From Streptomyces sp. NBC_00259 (lineage in GTDB: Bacteria > Actinomycetota > Actinomycetes > Streptomycetales > Streptomycetaceae), in the NCBI RefSeq assembly GCF_036181745.1, contig NZ_CP108080.1, forward strand, positions 1,364,001 to 1,428,000: a stretch of 64,000 nucleotides of DNA. Direction: 5' to 3'. The number at the start of each line of letters is the position of its first letter. Position 1 is the stretch's first letter. Positions 7,964 to 17,882 of this stretch are shown here, piece after piece. The position numbers were made by a program, and so were the translations under genes. The notes under the pieces are model-generated. The model was not told the DNA's origin. It made no database searches and worked only from the letters and a program-made list of their open reading frames with translations.

Positions 7964-8923
7964 CTACGGGCTGACCGTGGAGCCGACTCCCCCGCTGACG
8001 TCGCCGACCGGCCGGATGCCCTTGATGACCCGGTCCATGTCGCCGAGCGGCGGGCCGTCCGGGCCGGCGTCGAAGGCGAACCGGACGACGATCAGCGACT
8101 CGGAGCCGACGGCCGAGGGGAAGACCAGCGACTGCACGTAGCCGCCGGGGCCCGCGCCGGTCGTCACCCGCCACCGCACGAGGTGTCCGGTGCGTCCGGC
8201 CACGACCACGGGCGCGGACCTGACCAGCTGGTGGTCCTTGATGCCGCCGTGGATGCGGTTGCCGACGCGGTCGTTGTCGTAGGCCCAGTCGGCGGCGATG
8301 CCGACATCCTGGGTGGCGAGCTTCTCGGGCGACTTCACGTTGGTGACCGTGGCCGTACGGGAGGACACCGTGCCGTGGTGGCAGAACTGGGCGGAGTCAC
8401 CGGGGCACTTGTAGGAGTTCGCGGTCACCATGGTCGGCACGGGGTCGACCGAGGAGTCGGACTTCTCCCAGCCGTCCAGCAGGGGCAGGGTGATGCCGTT
8501 GAGCTGGTCGACGAGGACGTCCTGGTCTCCGGCCGCCGTCGGAGCGGGCTTCGGGCCGTTGTCCGTCGCGGAGGGCAGCGGCGCCGAGACGCTCTCCGAG
8601 GACTGTGGCACGGTCTGTTCGTCGTCCTTGCCGAGGACGACGACGCCGGTGACGATCGCGCCCAGCAGGACCGCGCCGGCGGTGACGAGCGCGACGATCC
8701 CGCCCTTGCCGATGCCGCCGCCCGCGCCGCCCCGTCCGTGCTGTGCGGCGAGGGGTATCGGTGCCGTGACGGGCGGCGCCTGCGGGGCGCCGAGGGGCCG
8801 GGTGTGCCCGGTCCAGGCAGCGCCGTCCCACCAGCGTTCGAGGGACGGCGCACCTGGGTCCTGGTACCAGCCCGGGGGTCCCCCCAGGCCGCCAGGCGTG
8901 GGGGGAGGGGTCGTCATGCTCAT
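7964..8923 (-). CDS. DUF2510 membrane protein
   Basis: 319 residues. The N-terminus carries a DUF2510 motif (GGPPGWYQDPGAPSLERWWD, about 14-45), a short domain common on actinobacterial membrane proteins. A Gly-rich spacer is followed by a transmembrane helix (about 80-103), a Ser/Pro linker and an extracytoplasmic domain with a Cys pair (YKCPGDSAQFCHHG). It starts only 9 bp after the SDR stop, so it is probably the last gene of the glnA4-ALDH-SDR unit, though its role there is not evident. ATG 8917 is an alternative start. Confidence 0.82.
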   Translation of the reverse strand: MSMTTPPPTPGGLGGPPGWYQDPGAPSLERWWDGAAWTGHTRPLGAPQAPPVTAPIPLAAQHGRGGAGGGIGKGGIVALVTAGAVLLGAIVTGVVVLGKDDEQTVPQSSESVSAPLPSATDNGPKPAPTAAGDQDVLVDQLNGITLPLLDGWEKSDSSVDPVPTMVTANSYKCPGDSAQFCHHGTVSSRTATVTNVKSPEKLATQDVGIAADWAYDNDRVGNRIHGGIKDHQLVRSAPVVVAGRTGHLVRWRVTTGAGPGGYVQSLVFPSAVGSESLIVVRFAFDAGPDGPPLGDMDRVIKGIRPVGDVSGGVGSTVSP

Positions 8924-8932
8924 GCGGTCACC

Positions 8933-9718
8933 CTACAGAGGCGTGACGTACGCCCCCGAGATCCCACCGTCGACCAGGAAGTCCGTGGCGTTGACGAACG
9001 ACGAGTCGTCGCTGGCGAGGAACGCCACGGCCGCGGCGATCTCGTCCGCGTCCGCGAAGCGGCCCACGGGGATGTGCACGAGCCGCCGGGCCGCCCGCTC
9101 GGGGTCCTTGGCGAACAGCTCCTGGAGCAGCGGGGTGTTGACCGGCCCCGGGCACAGGGCGTTGACCCTGATGCCCTCGCGGGCGAACTGCACACCCAGC
9201 TCACGGGACATGGCGAGGACGCCGCCCTTGCTCGCGGTGTACGAGATCTGGGAGGTCGCCGCGCCCATCCGGGCCACGAACGAGGCGGTGTTGATGATGG
9301 AGCCCCTGCCCTGGCGCCGCATGTAGGGGATGGCGGCCTTGCAGCACAGGAACACGGAGGTGAGGTTGACCTCCTGGACCCGCTTCCAGGCGTCCAGGCC
9401 GGTCTCGAGGATGGAGTCGTCGTCGGGCGGCGAGATGCCGGCGTTGTTGAAGGCGATGTCGACGCTGCCGTAGGTGTCGTAGGCGGTCCTGAACAGCGCC
9501 TCGACCTGCTCGGCGTCGGTGACGTCGACCTTCACGAACGTGCCGCCGACCTCTTCGGCGGCCGCCTTGCCGGCGATCTCGTCGATGTCGCCGCAGACGA
9601 CGTTGGCCCCTTCGGAGGCGAGGCGGCGTGCGGTGGCCAGGCCGATGCCGCTGCCGGCACCGGTGATGACGGCGGTACGGCCGACGAGACGGCGGCACAC
9701 GGTGTTGTCGGTGGTCAT
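8933..9718 (-). CDS. Short-chain dehydrogenase/reductase
   Basis: A classical SDR of 261 residues: cofactor motif GAGSGIGLATARRL (about 17-30), NNAG (about 90), and a catalytic Tyr-Lys pair in YTASKGG (about 160). Asp after beta-2 (GDIDEIAGK) favours NAD(H) over NADP(H). It lies 5 bp after the aldehyde dehydrogenase gene. By context it would oxidise an alcohol intermediate, for example the hydroxyl of a gamma-glutamyl amino alcohol, to the aldehyde used by its neighbour; this is inference. Confidence 0.9.
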   Translation of the reverse strand: MTTDNTVCRRLVGRTAVITGAGSGIGLATARRLASEGANVVCGDIDEIAGKAAAEEVGGTFVKVDVTDAEQVEALFRTAYDTYGSVDIAFNNAGISPPDDDSILETGLDAWKRVQEVNLTSVFLCCKAAIPYMRRQGRGSIINTASFVARMGAATSQISYTASKGGVLAMSRELGVQFAREGIRVNALCPGPVNTPLLQELFAKDPERAARRLVHIPVGRFADADEIAAAVAFLASDDSSFVNATDFLVDGGISGAYVTPL

Positions 9719-9723
9719 GCTGT

Positions 9724-11094
9724 TCAGGCCTCCGTGCTGATGAAGACGTTCTTGGTCTCGGTGAAAGCGGTGAGGGCGTCGGGGCCGAGCTCACGGCCGA
9801 GGCCGGACTGCCCATAGCCGCCGAACGGGGTCCAGTAGCGGACGCTGGAGTGGGAGTTGACGGACAGGTTGCCCGCGGCGACCGCGCCGGAGACGCGCAG
9901 CGCCCGGCCGACGTCACGGGTCCAGATGGAGCCGGAGAGTCCGTACTCGGTGGCGTTGGCCAGGCGTACGGCCTCGTCCTCGTCGTCGAAGGGCAGGACG
10001 GCGGCGACGGGGCCGAAGACCTCTTCGGTGGCGACGGGGGCGTCGGGGGCGGCGCCGGTGACCAGCGTCGGCGGGAACCAGAAGCCCGGGCCTTCCGGGG
10101 CGCTGCCGGTGACCGTCGCGAGGTCATCGGTGACATATGACCGTACGCGGTCCAGTTGCACACGTGAGATGAGCGGCCCCATCTGCGTGTTCTCGTCCGC
10201 GGGGTCGCCGACGACGACCGACTTCAGAGCGGGGGCGAGCCGGTCCAGGAAGTCGTCGTACACCGAACGCTGGACGAGGATGCGGGTGCGGGCGCAGCAG
10301 TCCTGGCCGCTGTTGTCCAGGAAGGACATGGGTGCCGCGGCCGCGGCGGCCTCGATGTCGGCGTCGGCGAAGACGATGTTGGGGCTCTTGCCGCCGAGTT
10401 CGAGGGTCACGCGCTTCACCTGGTCGGCGCAGAGCGACATGATCCGCTTGCCGATCCGGGTGGAGCCGGTGAAGACGATCTTCGCGACGCCGGGGTGGCG
10501 GACGAGTGCGTCGCCCGCGAGGTCGCCGCGGCCGGGGAGCACCTGGAAGAGATGCTCGGGAAGGCCCGCCTCCAGGGCGAGTTCGGCGAGGCGCAGGGCG
10601 GTCAACGGAGTGGTCTCGGCGGGCTTGAGGATGACCGCGTTGCCGGCGGCGAGCGCGGGGGCGGTGCCCCAGGCGGCGATCGGCATGGGGAAGTTCCACG
10701 GCGCGATGACGCCGACGACACCGAGCGGTTCGAGGATCGTGAGGTCGATGCCGCCGGGTACGGGGATCTGCCGGCCGGTGAGGCGTTCCACTCCCCCGGC
10801 CGCGTAGTCCAGCAGATCGCGGACGTTCCCGGCCTCCCAGCGGGCGTTGCCGATGGTGTGGCCGGCCTCGCGGACCTCCAGCCGCGCCAGTTCCTCGATG
10901 TGGTCGTCCACGACGGCGGCGAAGCGGCGCAGCAGCCGGGCCCGGTCGGCGGGGGCGGCGGCCGCCCAGCCGCGCTGGGCCCGGGCGGCTCGCGCCACGG
11001 CCGCGTCGACGTGGTGGGCGAGGGCGCCGGGGACGGTGGCGATGACTTCCTCGGTGGCCGGGTTCAGCACATCGAGTTCGTACGGTTGCGACAA
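9724..11094 (-). CDS. NAD(P)-dependent aldehyde dehydrogenase, TTG start
   Basis: 456 residues, full-length ALDH superfamily: PWNFPMPIAAWGTAPALAAG, FTGSTRIGK, catalytic Glu in VTLELGGKSPNIV, nucleophile Cys in NSGQDCCARTRI, and EEVFGPVAAV. The frame stays open further upstream into the glnA4 coding region, but homology begins at LSQPYELDVLNP. TTG 11094, preceded by GAGG with 6-base spacing, is the likely start and lies 8 bp after the glnA4 stop. Predicted role: oxidation of a gamma-glutamyl-aldehyde (or 4-aminobutyraldehyde-type) intermediate to the acid. Confidence 0.93.
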   Translation of the reverse strand: MSQPYELDVLNPATEEVIATVPGALAHHVDAAVARAARAQRGWAAAAPADRARLLRRFAAVVDDHIEELARLEVREAGHTIGNARWEAGNVRDLLDYAAGGVERLTGRQIPVPGGIDLTILEPLGVVGVIAPWNFPMPIAAWGTAPALAAGNAVILKPAETTPLTALRLAELALEAGLPEHLFQVLPGRGDLAGDALVRHPGVAKIVFTGSTRIGKRIMSLCADQVKRVTLELGGKSPNIVFADADIEAAAAAAPMSFLDNSGQDCCARTRILVQRSVYDDFLDRLAPALKSVVVGDPADENTQMGPLISRVQLDRVRSYVTDDLATVTGSAPEGPGFWFPPTLVTGAAPDAPVATEEVFGPVAAVLPFDDEDEAVRLANATEYGLSGSIWTRDVGRALRVSGAVAAGNLSVNSHSSVRYWTPFGGYGQSGLGRELGPDALTAFTETKNVFISTEA

Positions 11095-11102
11095 GTGGTG
11101 CC

Positions 11103-12473
11103 TCACATGCGTTCGAAGGAGCGGCGGAGCTCCCAGTCGGTCACCGCGGCGTCGAAGGCTTCGAGCTCGACCCGCGCCATGTTGCGGTAGTGGGCGACGA
11201 CTTCGTCCCCGAAGGCGGCCTTGGCGATGGGGCTGTTCTCCCACAGCTCGGCGGCCTCGCGGAGGGTGGTCGGGACGTGCGCGTAGCCGGCGGTGTAGGC
11301 GTTGCCGGTGCAGACCTCGGGCAGCTCCAGCTTCTGTTCGATGCCGTACAGCCCGGCCGCGACCAGTCCGGCGACGGCGAGGTGCGGGTTGACGTCGCCG
11401 CCGGGCAGCCGGTTCTCGAAACGCATCGAGCGGCCGTGGCCGACGACGCGCAGCGCACAGGTGCGGTTGTCGTGGCCCCAGGCTACGGCGGTGGGGGCGA
11501 ACGAGCCGGGCTGGAAGCGCTTGTACGAGTTGATGTTCGGCGCGTAGAGCAGCGAGAAGTCACGCAGTGCGGCGAGCTGTCCGGCGAGGAAGTACCGCAT
11601 GACCGGTGACATTCCGTGCTCGTCGTCCCCGTCACCCGCCATGACGTTGCGGCCGTCGGCGTCGGCGAGCGAGAGATGGATGTGGCAGGAGTTGCCCTCG
11701 CGCTCGTTGTACTTGGCCATGAAGGTGAGCGAGACGCCCTCCTGGGCGGCGATCTCCTTGGCGCCGGTCTTGTAGACGGCGTGCTGGTCGCAGGTGACGA
11801 GGGCCTCGTCGTAGCGGAACGCGATCTCGTGCTGGCCGGGGTTGCACTCGCCCTTGGCGGACTCGACGGTCAGTCCGGCCGCGGCCATCTCGTTGCGGAT
11901 ACGGCGCAGCAGCGGCTCGATCCGGCCGGTGCCGAGCACCGAGTAGTCGATGTTGTACTGGTTGGCCGGTGTGAGGCCCCGGTAGTCGCGGTCCCAGGCC
12001 TGCTCGTAGGTGTCCTTGAAGACGATGAACTCGAGCTCGGTGCCGACCCGTACCGAGTACCCGTGCTCCGCGAGGCGCTCCAGCTGGCGGCGGAGGATCT
12101 GGCGGGGCGCGGCGACGACGGGGCCGCCGTCGTTCCAGGCGAGGTCGGCGATGAGCATCGCCGTGCCCTCGTTCCAGGGGACGCGGCGCAGGGTGTCCAG
12201 GTCGGGGTGCATGGCGAAGTCGCCGTAGCCGCGGTCCCAGGAGGACATCTCGTAGCCGTCCACCGTGTTCATCTCGGTGTCGACGGCGAGGAGGTAGTTG
12301 CAGCCCTCGGTGCCGTGCTCCAGGACCTCGTCGAGGAAGAACGGCGCGGCGAACCGCTTCCCCTGGAGCCGCCCCTGCATGTCGGGGAAGGCCAGGACTA
12401 CGGTGTCGATCTCACCGCTCGCGACGAGGACTCTGAGGTCCTCGACGGTCAGCGGGGGTTTACGGTCTGCCAC
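11103..12473 (-). CDS. glnA4: GlnA4-type gamma-glutamyl amine (ethanolamide) synthetase
   Basis: A glutamine synthetase-fold ligase of 456 residues, starting GTG 12473 with AGGAGG 8 bases upstream. GS motifs are present: ELEFIVFKD, KGECNPGQHEIAFRY, GNSCHIHLSL, and SYKRFQPGSFAP with RFENRLPGGDVNPH. The adenylylation Tyr region of housekeeping GS is absent. From family knowledge, S. coelicolor GlnA4 (SCO1613) joins glutamate to ethanolamine using ATP, and sits in an equivalent gene neighbourhood. The following ALDH and SDR, plus the permease and hydrolase across the regulator, fit a gamma-glutamylated amine pathway. A related polyamine substrate cannot be excluded. Confidence 0.88.
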   Translation of the reverse strand: MADRKPPLTVEDLRVLVASGEIDTVVLAFPDMQGRLQGKRFAAPFFLDEVLEHGTEGCNYLLAVDTEMNTVDGYEMSSWDRGYGDFAMHPDLDTLRRVPWNEGTAMLIADLAWNDGGPVVAAPRQILRRQLERLAEHGYSVRVGTELEFIVFKDTYEQAWDRDYRGLTPANQYNIDYSVLGTGRIEPLLRRIRNEMAAAGLTVESAKGECNPGQHEIAFRYDEALVTCDQHAVYKTGAKEIAAQEGVSLTFMAKYNEREGNSCHIHLSLADADGRNVMAGDGDDEHGMSPVMRYFLAGQLAALRDFSLLYAPNINSYKRFQPGSFAPTAVAWGHDNRTCALRVVGHGRSMRFENRLPGGDVNPHLAVAGLVAAGLYGIEQKLELPEVCTGNAYTAGYAHVPTTLREAAELWENSPIAKAAFGDEVVAHYRNMARVELEAFDAAVTDWELRRSFERM

Positions 12474-12551
12474 GGGATGTGCCTCCTAAGGTCAGCCGGG
12501 AAGCCATAAGGTATTGCGGAAGACCATTGCTTGGGAAGGGGGAACCGCAAC
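12474..12551. promoter_or_regulatory. Divergent glnA4 / regulator control region
   Basis: 78 bp shared by the divergent glnA4 and GntR-type genes. It contains an imperfect dyad with GGT and ACC arms, GGTATTGCGGAAGACC (12510-12525), with 6 of 8 positions symmetric. Its minus-strand reading GGTCTTCCGCAATACC resembles GGTCTTGCGTTACC in front of the permease gene (13354-13367). It is a plausible operator for the regulator. Confidence 0.35.
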
Positions 12552-13280
12552 GTGGCGACGATGAGGGAGCCCGATGACCGGCTCACGTCCGTGCTGCGGC
12601 CGGTGCGCGGGGGCAACGGTTTCGAGGAGGCGCTGGAGCAGATCCTCCAGGTCGTACGGCTCGGCCTGGTGCCCGGCGGTGAGCGACTGCCCGCCGAGCG
12701 CGAGCTGGCCGACCGGATGGGCATCAGCCGGGTGACGCTGCGCGAGGTGCTGAAGGTCCTGCAGGAGGAGGGCCTCGTGGAGAGCCGGCGCGGGCGCTAC
12801 GGCGGAACGTTCGTCCTGCCCCGCGCCCGGACCGAGGGCGAGGACGAGCTGCGCCGCCGGATCGCGACGGTCGACGTCGAGGACACCCTGCGCTTCCGTG
12901 AGGTGCTGGAGGTCGGGGCGGCCGGGCTGTGCGCCGCGCACGGCCTCGGCGAGGACGGGGCCGCGCGGCTGCGTACGGCACTGGCCGCGACGCATGACGC
13001 ACCCCTCGACGACTACCGGCGCTGCGACACCCTGCTGCACCTCACGCTCGCCGAGTTGTCCGGCTCCCCCACTCTGACCACGCAGTACGCGGCGGTACGG
13101 GCGACGGTGAACGATCTGCTGGACTGCATCCCGCTGCTCGTACGCAATCTGGAGCACTCACAGCAGCAGCACGTCGCGCTGGTGGAGGCGGTGCTGGAGG
13201 GTGACGCGGACGGGGCGCGGGAGATGATGCGCGAGCACTGCGCGGGCACCGCGGCGCTGCTGCGCGGCTTCCTCACGTGA
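12552..13280 (+). CDS. FadR-subfamily GntR regulator (FCD domain)
   Basis: About 242 residues from GTG 12552 (GGGGGAA just upstream). An N-terminal winged helix, with PGGERLPAERELADRMGIS then VTLREVLKVLQEEGLVESRR, is followed by an all-helical FCD ligand domain (LRFREVLEVGAAGLCAAHG, then HLTLAELSGSP, and HVALVEAVLEGDADGAREMM). The metal-site positions typical of FCD proteins (Asp and three His) appear only partly conserved. It is divergent from glnA4 and upstream of the permease, so it most likely senses the substrate or an intermediate of that pathway. Confidence 0.92.
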   Translation: MATMREPDDRLTSVLRPVRGGNGFEEALEQILQVVRLGLVPGGERLPAERELADRMGISRVTLREVLKVLQEEGLVESRRGRYGGTFVLPRARTEGEDELRRRIATVDVEDTLRFREVLEVGAAGLCAAHGLGEDGAARLRTALAATHDAPLDDYRRCDTLLHLTLAELSGSPTLTTQYAAVRATVNDLLDCIPLLVRNLEHSQQQHVALVEAVLEGDADGAREMMREHCAGTAALLRGFLT

Positions 13281-13343
13281 CCCGCACCCCACCCCCGCCA
13301 CCGCGGGTACGCCACCGGCGCGGCCCATGGGCGTAACCCGAAA

Positions 13344-13366
13344 GTAACGCACAGGTCTTGCGTTAC
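13344..13366. promoter_or_regulatory. Palindromic operator candidate upstream of permease
   Basis: A perfect 8-bp inverted repeat, GTAACGCA (13344-13351) and TGCGTTAC (13359-13366), separated by 7 bp, lies 60 bp upstream of the permease start. A further GTAAC half-site is at about 13333. The position suits a repressor or activator site for the permease-hydrolase unit; the FadR-type regulator just upstream is the obvious candidate protein. Confidence 0.5.
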
Positions 13367-13426
13367 CCCCCGCCCCAGCGCAAAGGTATGGCTCCATTCC
13401 ATTGGGCCCGACGCGGGAGCTCTGCC

Positions 13427-14869
<1,443 letters not shown>

Positions 14870-14888
14870 CCGTGACCGGAGGTATCAG

Positions 14889-15566
14889 GTGAGCCAGCCG
14901 CTCATCGGCGTCAGCACCTATCTGAACGAGGCTTCGTGGGGCGTGTGGCGGCTGCCCGCCGCCCTGCTGCCCGCCGGGTATCCGCGCCTCGTCCAGTCGG
15001 CAGGGGGGATGGCCGCGATGCTCCCGCCGGACGACCCCGGGCGGGCCGCGTCCGTGGTGGCCCGGCTCGACGGGCTCGTCGTCGCCGGCGGCCCCGATGT
15101 CGAGCCCGTACGGTACGGGGCCGAGCCCGACCCGCGGACCGGACCGCCGGCGCGGGAGCGGGACGCCTGGGAACTGGCCCTCATCGACGCGGCGCTGGCG
15201 GACGGCACCCCGCTGCTCGGGATCTGCCGCGGCATGCAGTTGCTGAACGTGGCCCTCGGCGGCACGCTCGTGCAGCACCTCGACGGGCATGTGGAGGCGA
15301 CCGGCGTCTTCGGGCGGCATCCCGTGACGCCGGTCGAGGGCACTCGGTACGCCTCGCTGGTGCCCGAGGAGTCCGCCGTACCGACGTACCACCACCAGTC
15401 GGTGGACCGCCTCGGGGACGGGCTCGTCGTCTCGGCGCACGCGCAGGACGGCACGGTGGAGGCCGTGGAACTGCCGGACCCGGCCTGGGTCCTGGGCGTC
15501 CAGTGGCACCCGGAGATGGGCGAGGACACCCGCGTCATGGCCGGGCTGGTACGCGCCGCGTCATGA
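14889..15566 (+). CDS. Gamma-glutamyl-gamma-aminobutyrate hydrolase family protein
   Basis: A class I glutamine amidotransferase-fold hydrolase (PuuD-like, peptidase C26) of 225 residues. GTG 14889 has GGAGG 6 bases upstream. The nucleophile is Cys113 in LLGICRGMQLLNVALGG, and the His-Glu pair is in GVQWHPEM near the C-terminus. In glutamylated amine pathways this enzyme removes glutamate at the end, regenerating the acceptor for GlnA-type ligases. It is co-directional with the permease, and its presence makes the cluster look metabolically complete. Confidence 0.9.
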   Translation: MSQPLIGVSTYLNEASWGVWRLPAALLPAGYPRLVQSAGGMAAMLPPDDPGRAASVVARLDGLVVAGGPDVEPVRYGAEPDPRTGPPARERDAWELALIDAALADGTPLLGICRGMQLLNVALGGTLVQHLDGHVEATGVFGRHPVTPVEGTRYASLVPEESAVPTYHHQSVDRLGDGLVVSAHAQDGTVEAVELPDPAWVLGVQWHPEMGEDTRVMAGLVRAAS

Positions 15567-15574
15567 GCCGCGCT

Positions 15575-15618
15575 CCCGGTCCTCCCCGTCGCCGATGACC
15601 ACTGTGGGGAGGGCCGGG
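15575..15618 (+). terminator. Terminator after permease-hydrolase unit
   Basis: A 13-bp stem (15575-15587 with 15606-15618, CCCGGTCCTCCCC against GGGGAGGGCCGGG, one G-U pair) with an 18-base loop begins 9 bp after the hydrolase stop. Confidence 0.55.
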
Positions 15619-15751
15619 TTTCCTGGACGCCGCCATGGGCACCGTGCCGGGCGCGTCGCCTGCCGTCGCCACGCCGGGCCGGAGGGCCGCCGGGACAAAG
15701 GCGCGGACGTGGCACGCAGGGGGTACGTCACGCTGCCGCCGCGCCACCGGC

Positions 15752-16675
15752 TCACCCCGAGGAGCGCGTCAGCGACAGCAGATCCCGGGCCGGGCCCGTG
15801 GGCCGGTGCCCCTGGCGCCAGACCGCGCGGAGATCGCGGCGCAGCCGCACCCCCTCGACCGGGATGCGGACCAGCCGGCGCGAGGCCAGCTCCTCGGTGA
15901 CCGCGAGTTCGCTGAGGACCGCGGGACCGGCGCCGCTGACGGCGGCCGCCTTCACCGCGGTGGTGGAGGCGAGTTCGAGCAGCGGCTCGGCGAGGCCCCC
16001 GTACTCCGCGAGCGCCGAGTCGAGGACCTGACGGGTGCCCGAGCCGCGCTCGCGCAGCACCAGGGAGGTCGCCGCCAGCTTCTCCGGCGACACCGGGGAG
16101 CGTCGCCGCGCCCAGTCATGACCCGGCGCGGCGACGACGATCAGCCGGTCGTGGCCGATGACCGTGCCGTCGAGCCCCTCGGGGACGGCGAGTCCCTCCA
16201 CGAAGCCGAGGTCGGCGTCGTCGCGCAGCAGCCGCTCGGCGACCGCGGCCGAATTGCCCGCGAGCAGCGAGACCGCGGTGCCGGGGCGCCCCTGGCGCAG
16301 CGCGATGAGCCAGCCGGGCAGCAGATACTCCGCGATGGTCATGCTGGCGGCCACCCGCAGCCGTGAGTCGCGCCGGTCGCGCAGGGCCTGTGCGCCCGCG
16401 TCGAACGCCTCGGCCGCCTCCACGATCCGCCCCGCCCAGTCGGTGACCAGCGCGCCCGCGTCGGTGAGCCGGGAGCCCCGGGGCGAGCGGTCCACGAGCG
16501 CGACGCCGAGCTGCCGCTCCATGGACCGGATGCGGCTGCTCGCCGCGGGCTGGGTGATGCCGAGCTCCCGGGCGGCCCGGCCCAGGCTGCCGTGCCGGGC
16601 CACGGCGAGCAGCAGCTCCAGCGCGGCGAGATCGGGCACCCGGTGGGCGATCGGCCCGCGTTGCTCTTCGCTCAT
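15752..16675 (-). CDS. LysR-family transcriptional regulator
   Basis: 307 residues. The N-terminal winged helix is typical (LAALELLLAVARHGSLGRAA, then ELGITQPAASSRIRSMERQL), followed by a periplasmic-binding-like effector domain. It is divergent from the TDT transporter gene, the usual arrangement of a LysR regulator and its target. CATAA/TTATG repeats overlap its own start. Effector unknown. Confidence 0.93.
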   Translation of the reverse strand: MSEEQRGPIAHRVPDLAALELLLAVARHGSLGRAARELGITQPAASSRIRSMERQLGVALVDRSPRGSRLTDAGALVTDWAGRIVEAAEAFDAGAQALRDRRDSRLRVAASMTIAEYLLPGWLIALRQGRPGTAVSLLAGNSAAVAERLLRDDADLGFVEGLAVPEGLDGTVIGHDRLIVVAAPGHDWARRRSPVSPEKLAATSLVLRERGSGTRQVLDSALAEYGGLAEPLLELASTTAVKAAAVSGAGPAVLSELAVTEELASRRLVRIPVEGVRLRRDLRAVWRQGHRPTGPARDLLSLTRSSG

Positions 16676-16698
16676 AAAGCAAGCTTATGGGCTCATAG
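16673..16698. promoter_or_regulatory. LysR-type operator candidate
   Basis: CATAA (16673-16677) and TTATG (16685-16689) form a 5-bp dyad with 7-bp spacing, followed by CATAG (16694-16698). It is AT-rich against a GC-rich background and lies exactly between the divergent LysR and transporter genes, overlapping the LysR start codon. Confidence 0.45.
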
Positions 16699-16745
16699 GA
16701 ATGAGATCCCTGGTGGGAGTACTTTCCGGGGCGGACAGTGGCCTC

Positions 16746-17882
16746 ATGGTCACCGTCGCCCAGCCCCGTACCACCGCAGCCGTGCCGCCGCGCTCACTCC
16801 GGAATCTCGGACCGAACTGGTACGCGGCCGTCATGGGCACGGCCATCGTCGCGAACGCGGGCGCCGCGCTGCCCGTGCGGCTGCCGGGACTCCGGGACGC
16901 GTACGAGGCCGTGTGGGTGCTGTCCGCGCTGATGCTGGCGGCGCTGCTGGTGGCCCGCGCCGGGCACTGGCTCCACCATCGCGACCGCGCCCGCGCCGAT
17001 CTCCTGGACCCGGCGGTCGCCCCCTTCTACGGCTGTCTGTCGATGGCGCTGCTCGCGGTCGGCATCGGCACGTTCTCGGTCGGCCCCGGCGTGATCGGCG
17101 AGCGGGACGCGGTGGTGGCCGGCGCGGCGCTGTTCGGCGCCGGCACGCTCGTCGGGCTGGTCGTCGCGGTGGCGATCCCGTATCTGATGATCACGCGTCA
17201 CAGGGTCGCCCCGGGCGGCGCCTCCCCGGTGTGGCTGCTGCCGGTGGTGGCCCCGATGGTGGCGGCGACGCTGGGTCCGCGACTGGTGCCGCACCTGCCC
17301 GCCGGGCAGTGGCGCGAGGCGCTGCTGCTGGGCTGCTACGCCCTGTTCGGGCTGAGCCTGCTGGCGGTGCTGCTGATGCTGCCGCTGGTGTTCGCACGGC
17401 TCGTGCACCACGGTCCGCTGCCGCTCGCCCTGACGCCGTCGCTGTTCCTGGTCCTCGGCCCGCTCGGCCAGTCGACGACCGCGGTGAACAGCCTGGCGGA
17501 CGTGGCGCCGTCCGCGATCGGGTCGCCGTACGCGGCCGGGCTCGGGGCCTTCGCGGTGGTGTACGGGGTACCGGTGATGGGCTTCGCGCTGCTGTGGCTG
17601 GCGCTGGCCGGGGCCATGGTGCTGCGAGCGGTCCGCCGGGGCATGCCGTTCGCGATGACGTGGTGGTCGTTCACCTTCCCCGTCGGCACCTGCGTCACCG
17701 GTGCCGCGAGCCTCGCCGCCCACACCGGTCTGGCCGCCCTGGAGTGGGCGGCGGTCGCGCTGTATGTGTTCCTGCTGGCGGCGTGGGCGGTGACGGGGGC
17801 CCGGACGCTGCGGGGGCTGGTCAGCGGAGCGCTGCTCGCAGCTCCGTCGGCGCCGCTGCCAGCGACGGCCCGTACCAGGTGA
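16746..17882 (+). CDS. TDT-family transporter (tellurite resistance/dicarboxylate type)
   Basis: About 378 residues, around ten hydrophobic helices. The conserved start region LGPNWYAAVMGTAIVANAGA (TDT/TehA/SLAC1 fold) follows a short hydrophilic tail. Start at ATG 16746 is preferred; ATG 16701 would add 15 residues and overlap the putative operator. TDT proteins move C4-dicarboxylates, sulfite or tellurite-related anions; the substrate is not evident. Its last 62 bp overlap the 3' end of the convergent BtuF-like gene. Confidence 0.88.
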   Translation: MVTVAQPRTTAAVPPRSLRNLGPNWYAAVMGTAIVANAGAALPVRLPGLRDAYEAVWVLSALMLAALLVARAGHWLHHRDRARADLLDPAVAPFYGCLSMALLAVGIGTFSVGPGVIGERDAVVAGAALFGAGTLVGLVVAVAIPYLMITRHRVAPGGASPVWLLPVVAPMVAATLGPRLVPHLPAGQWREALLLGCYALFGLSLLAVLLMLPLVFARLVHHGPLPLALTPSLFLVLGPLGQSTTAVNSLADVAPSAIGSPYAAGLGAFAVVYGVPVMGFALLWLALAGAMVLRAVRRGMPFAMTWWSFTFPVGTCVTGAASLAAHTGLAALEWAAVALYVFLLAAWAVTGARTLRGLVSGALLAAPSAPLPATARTR

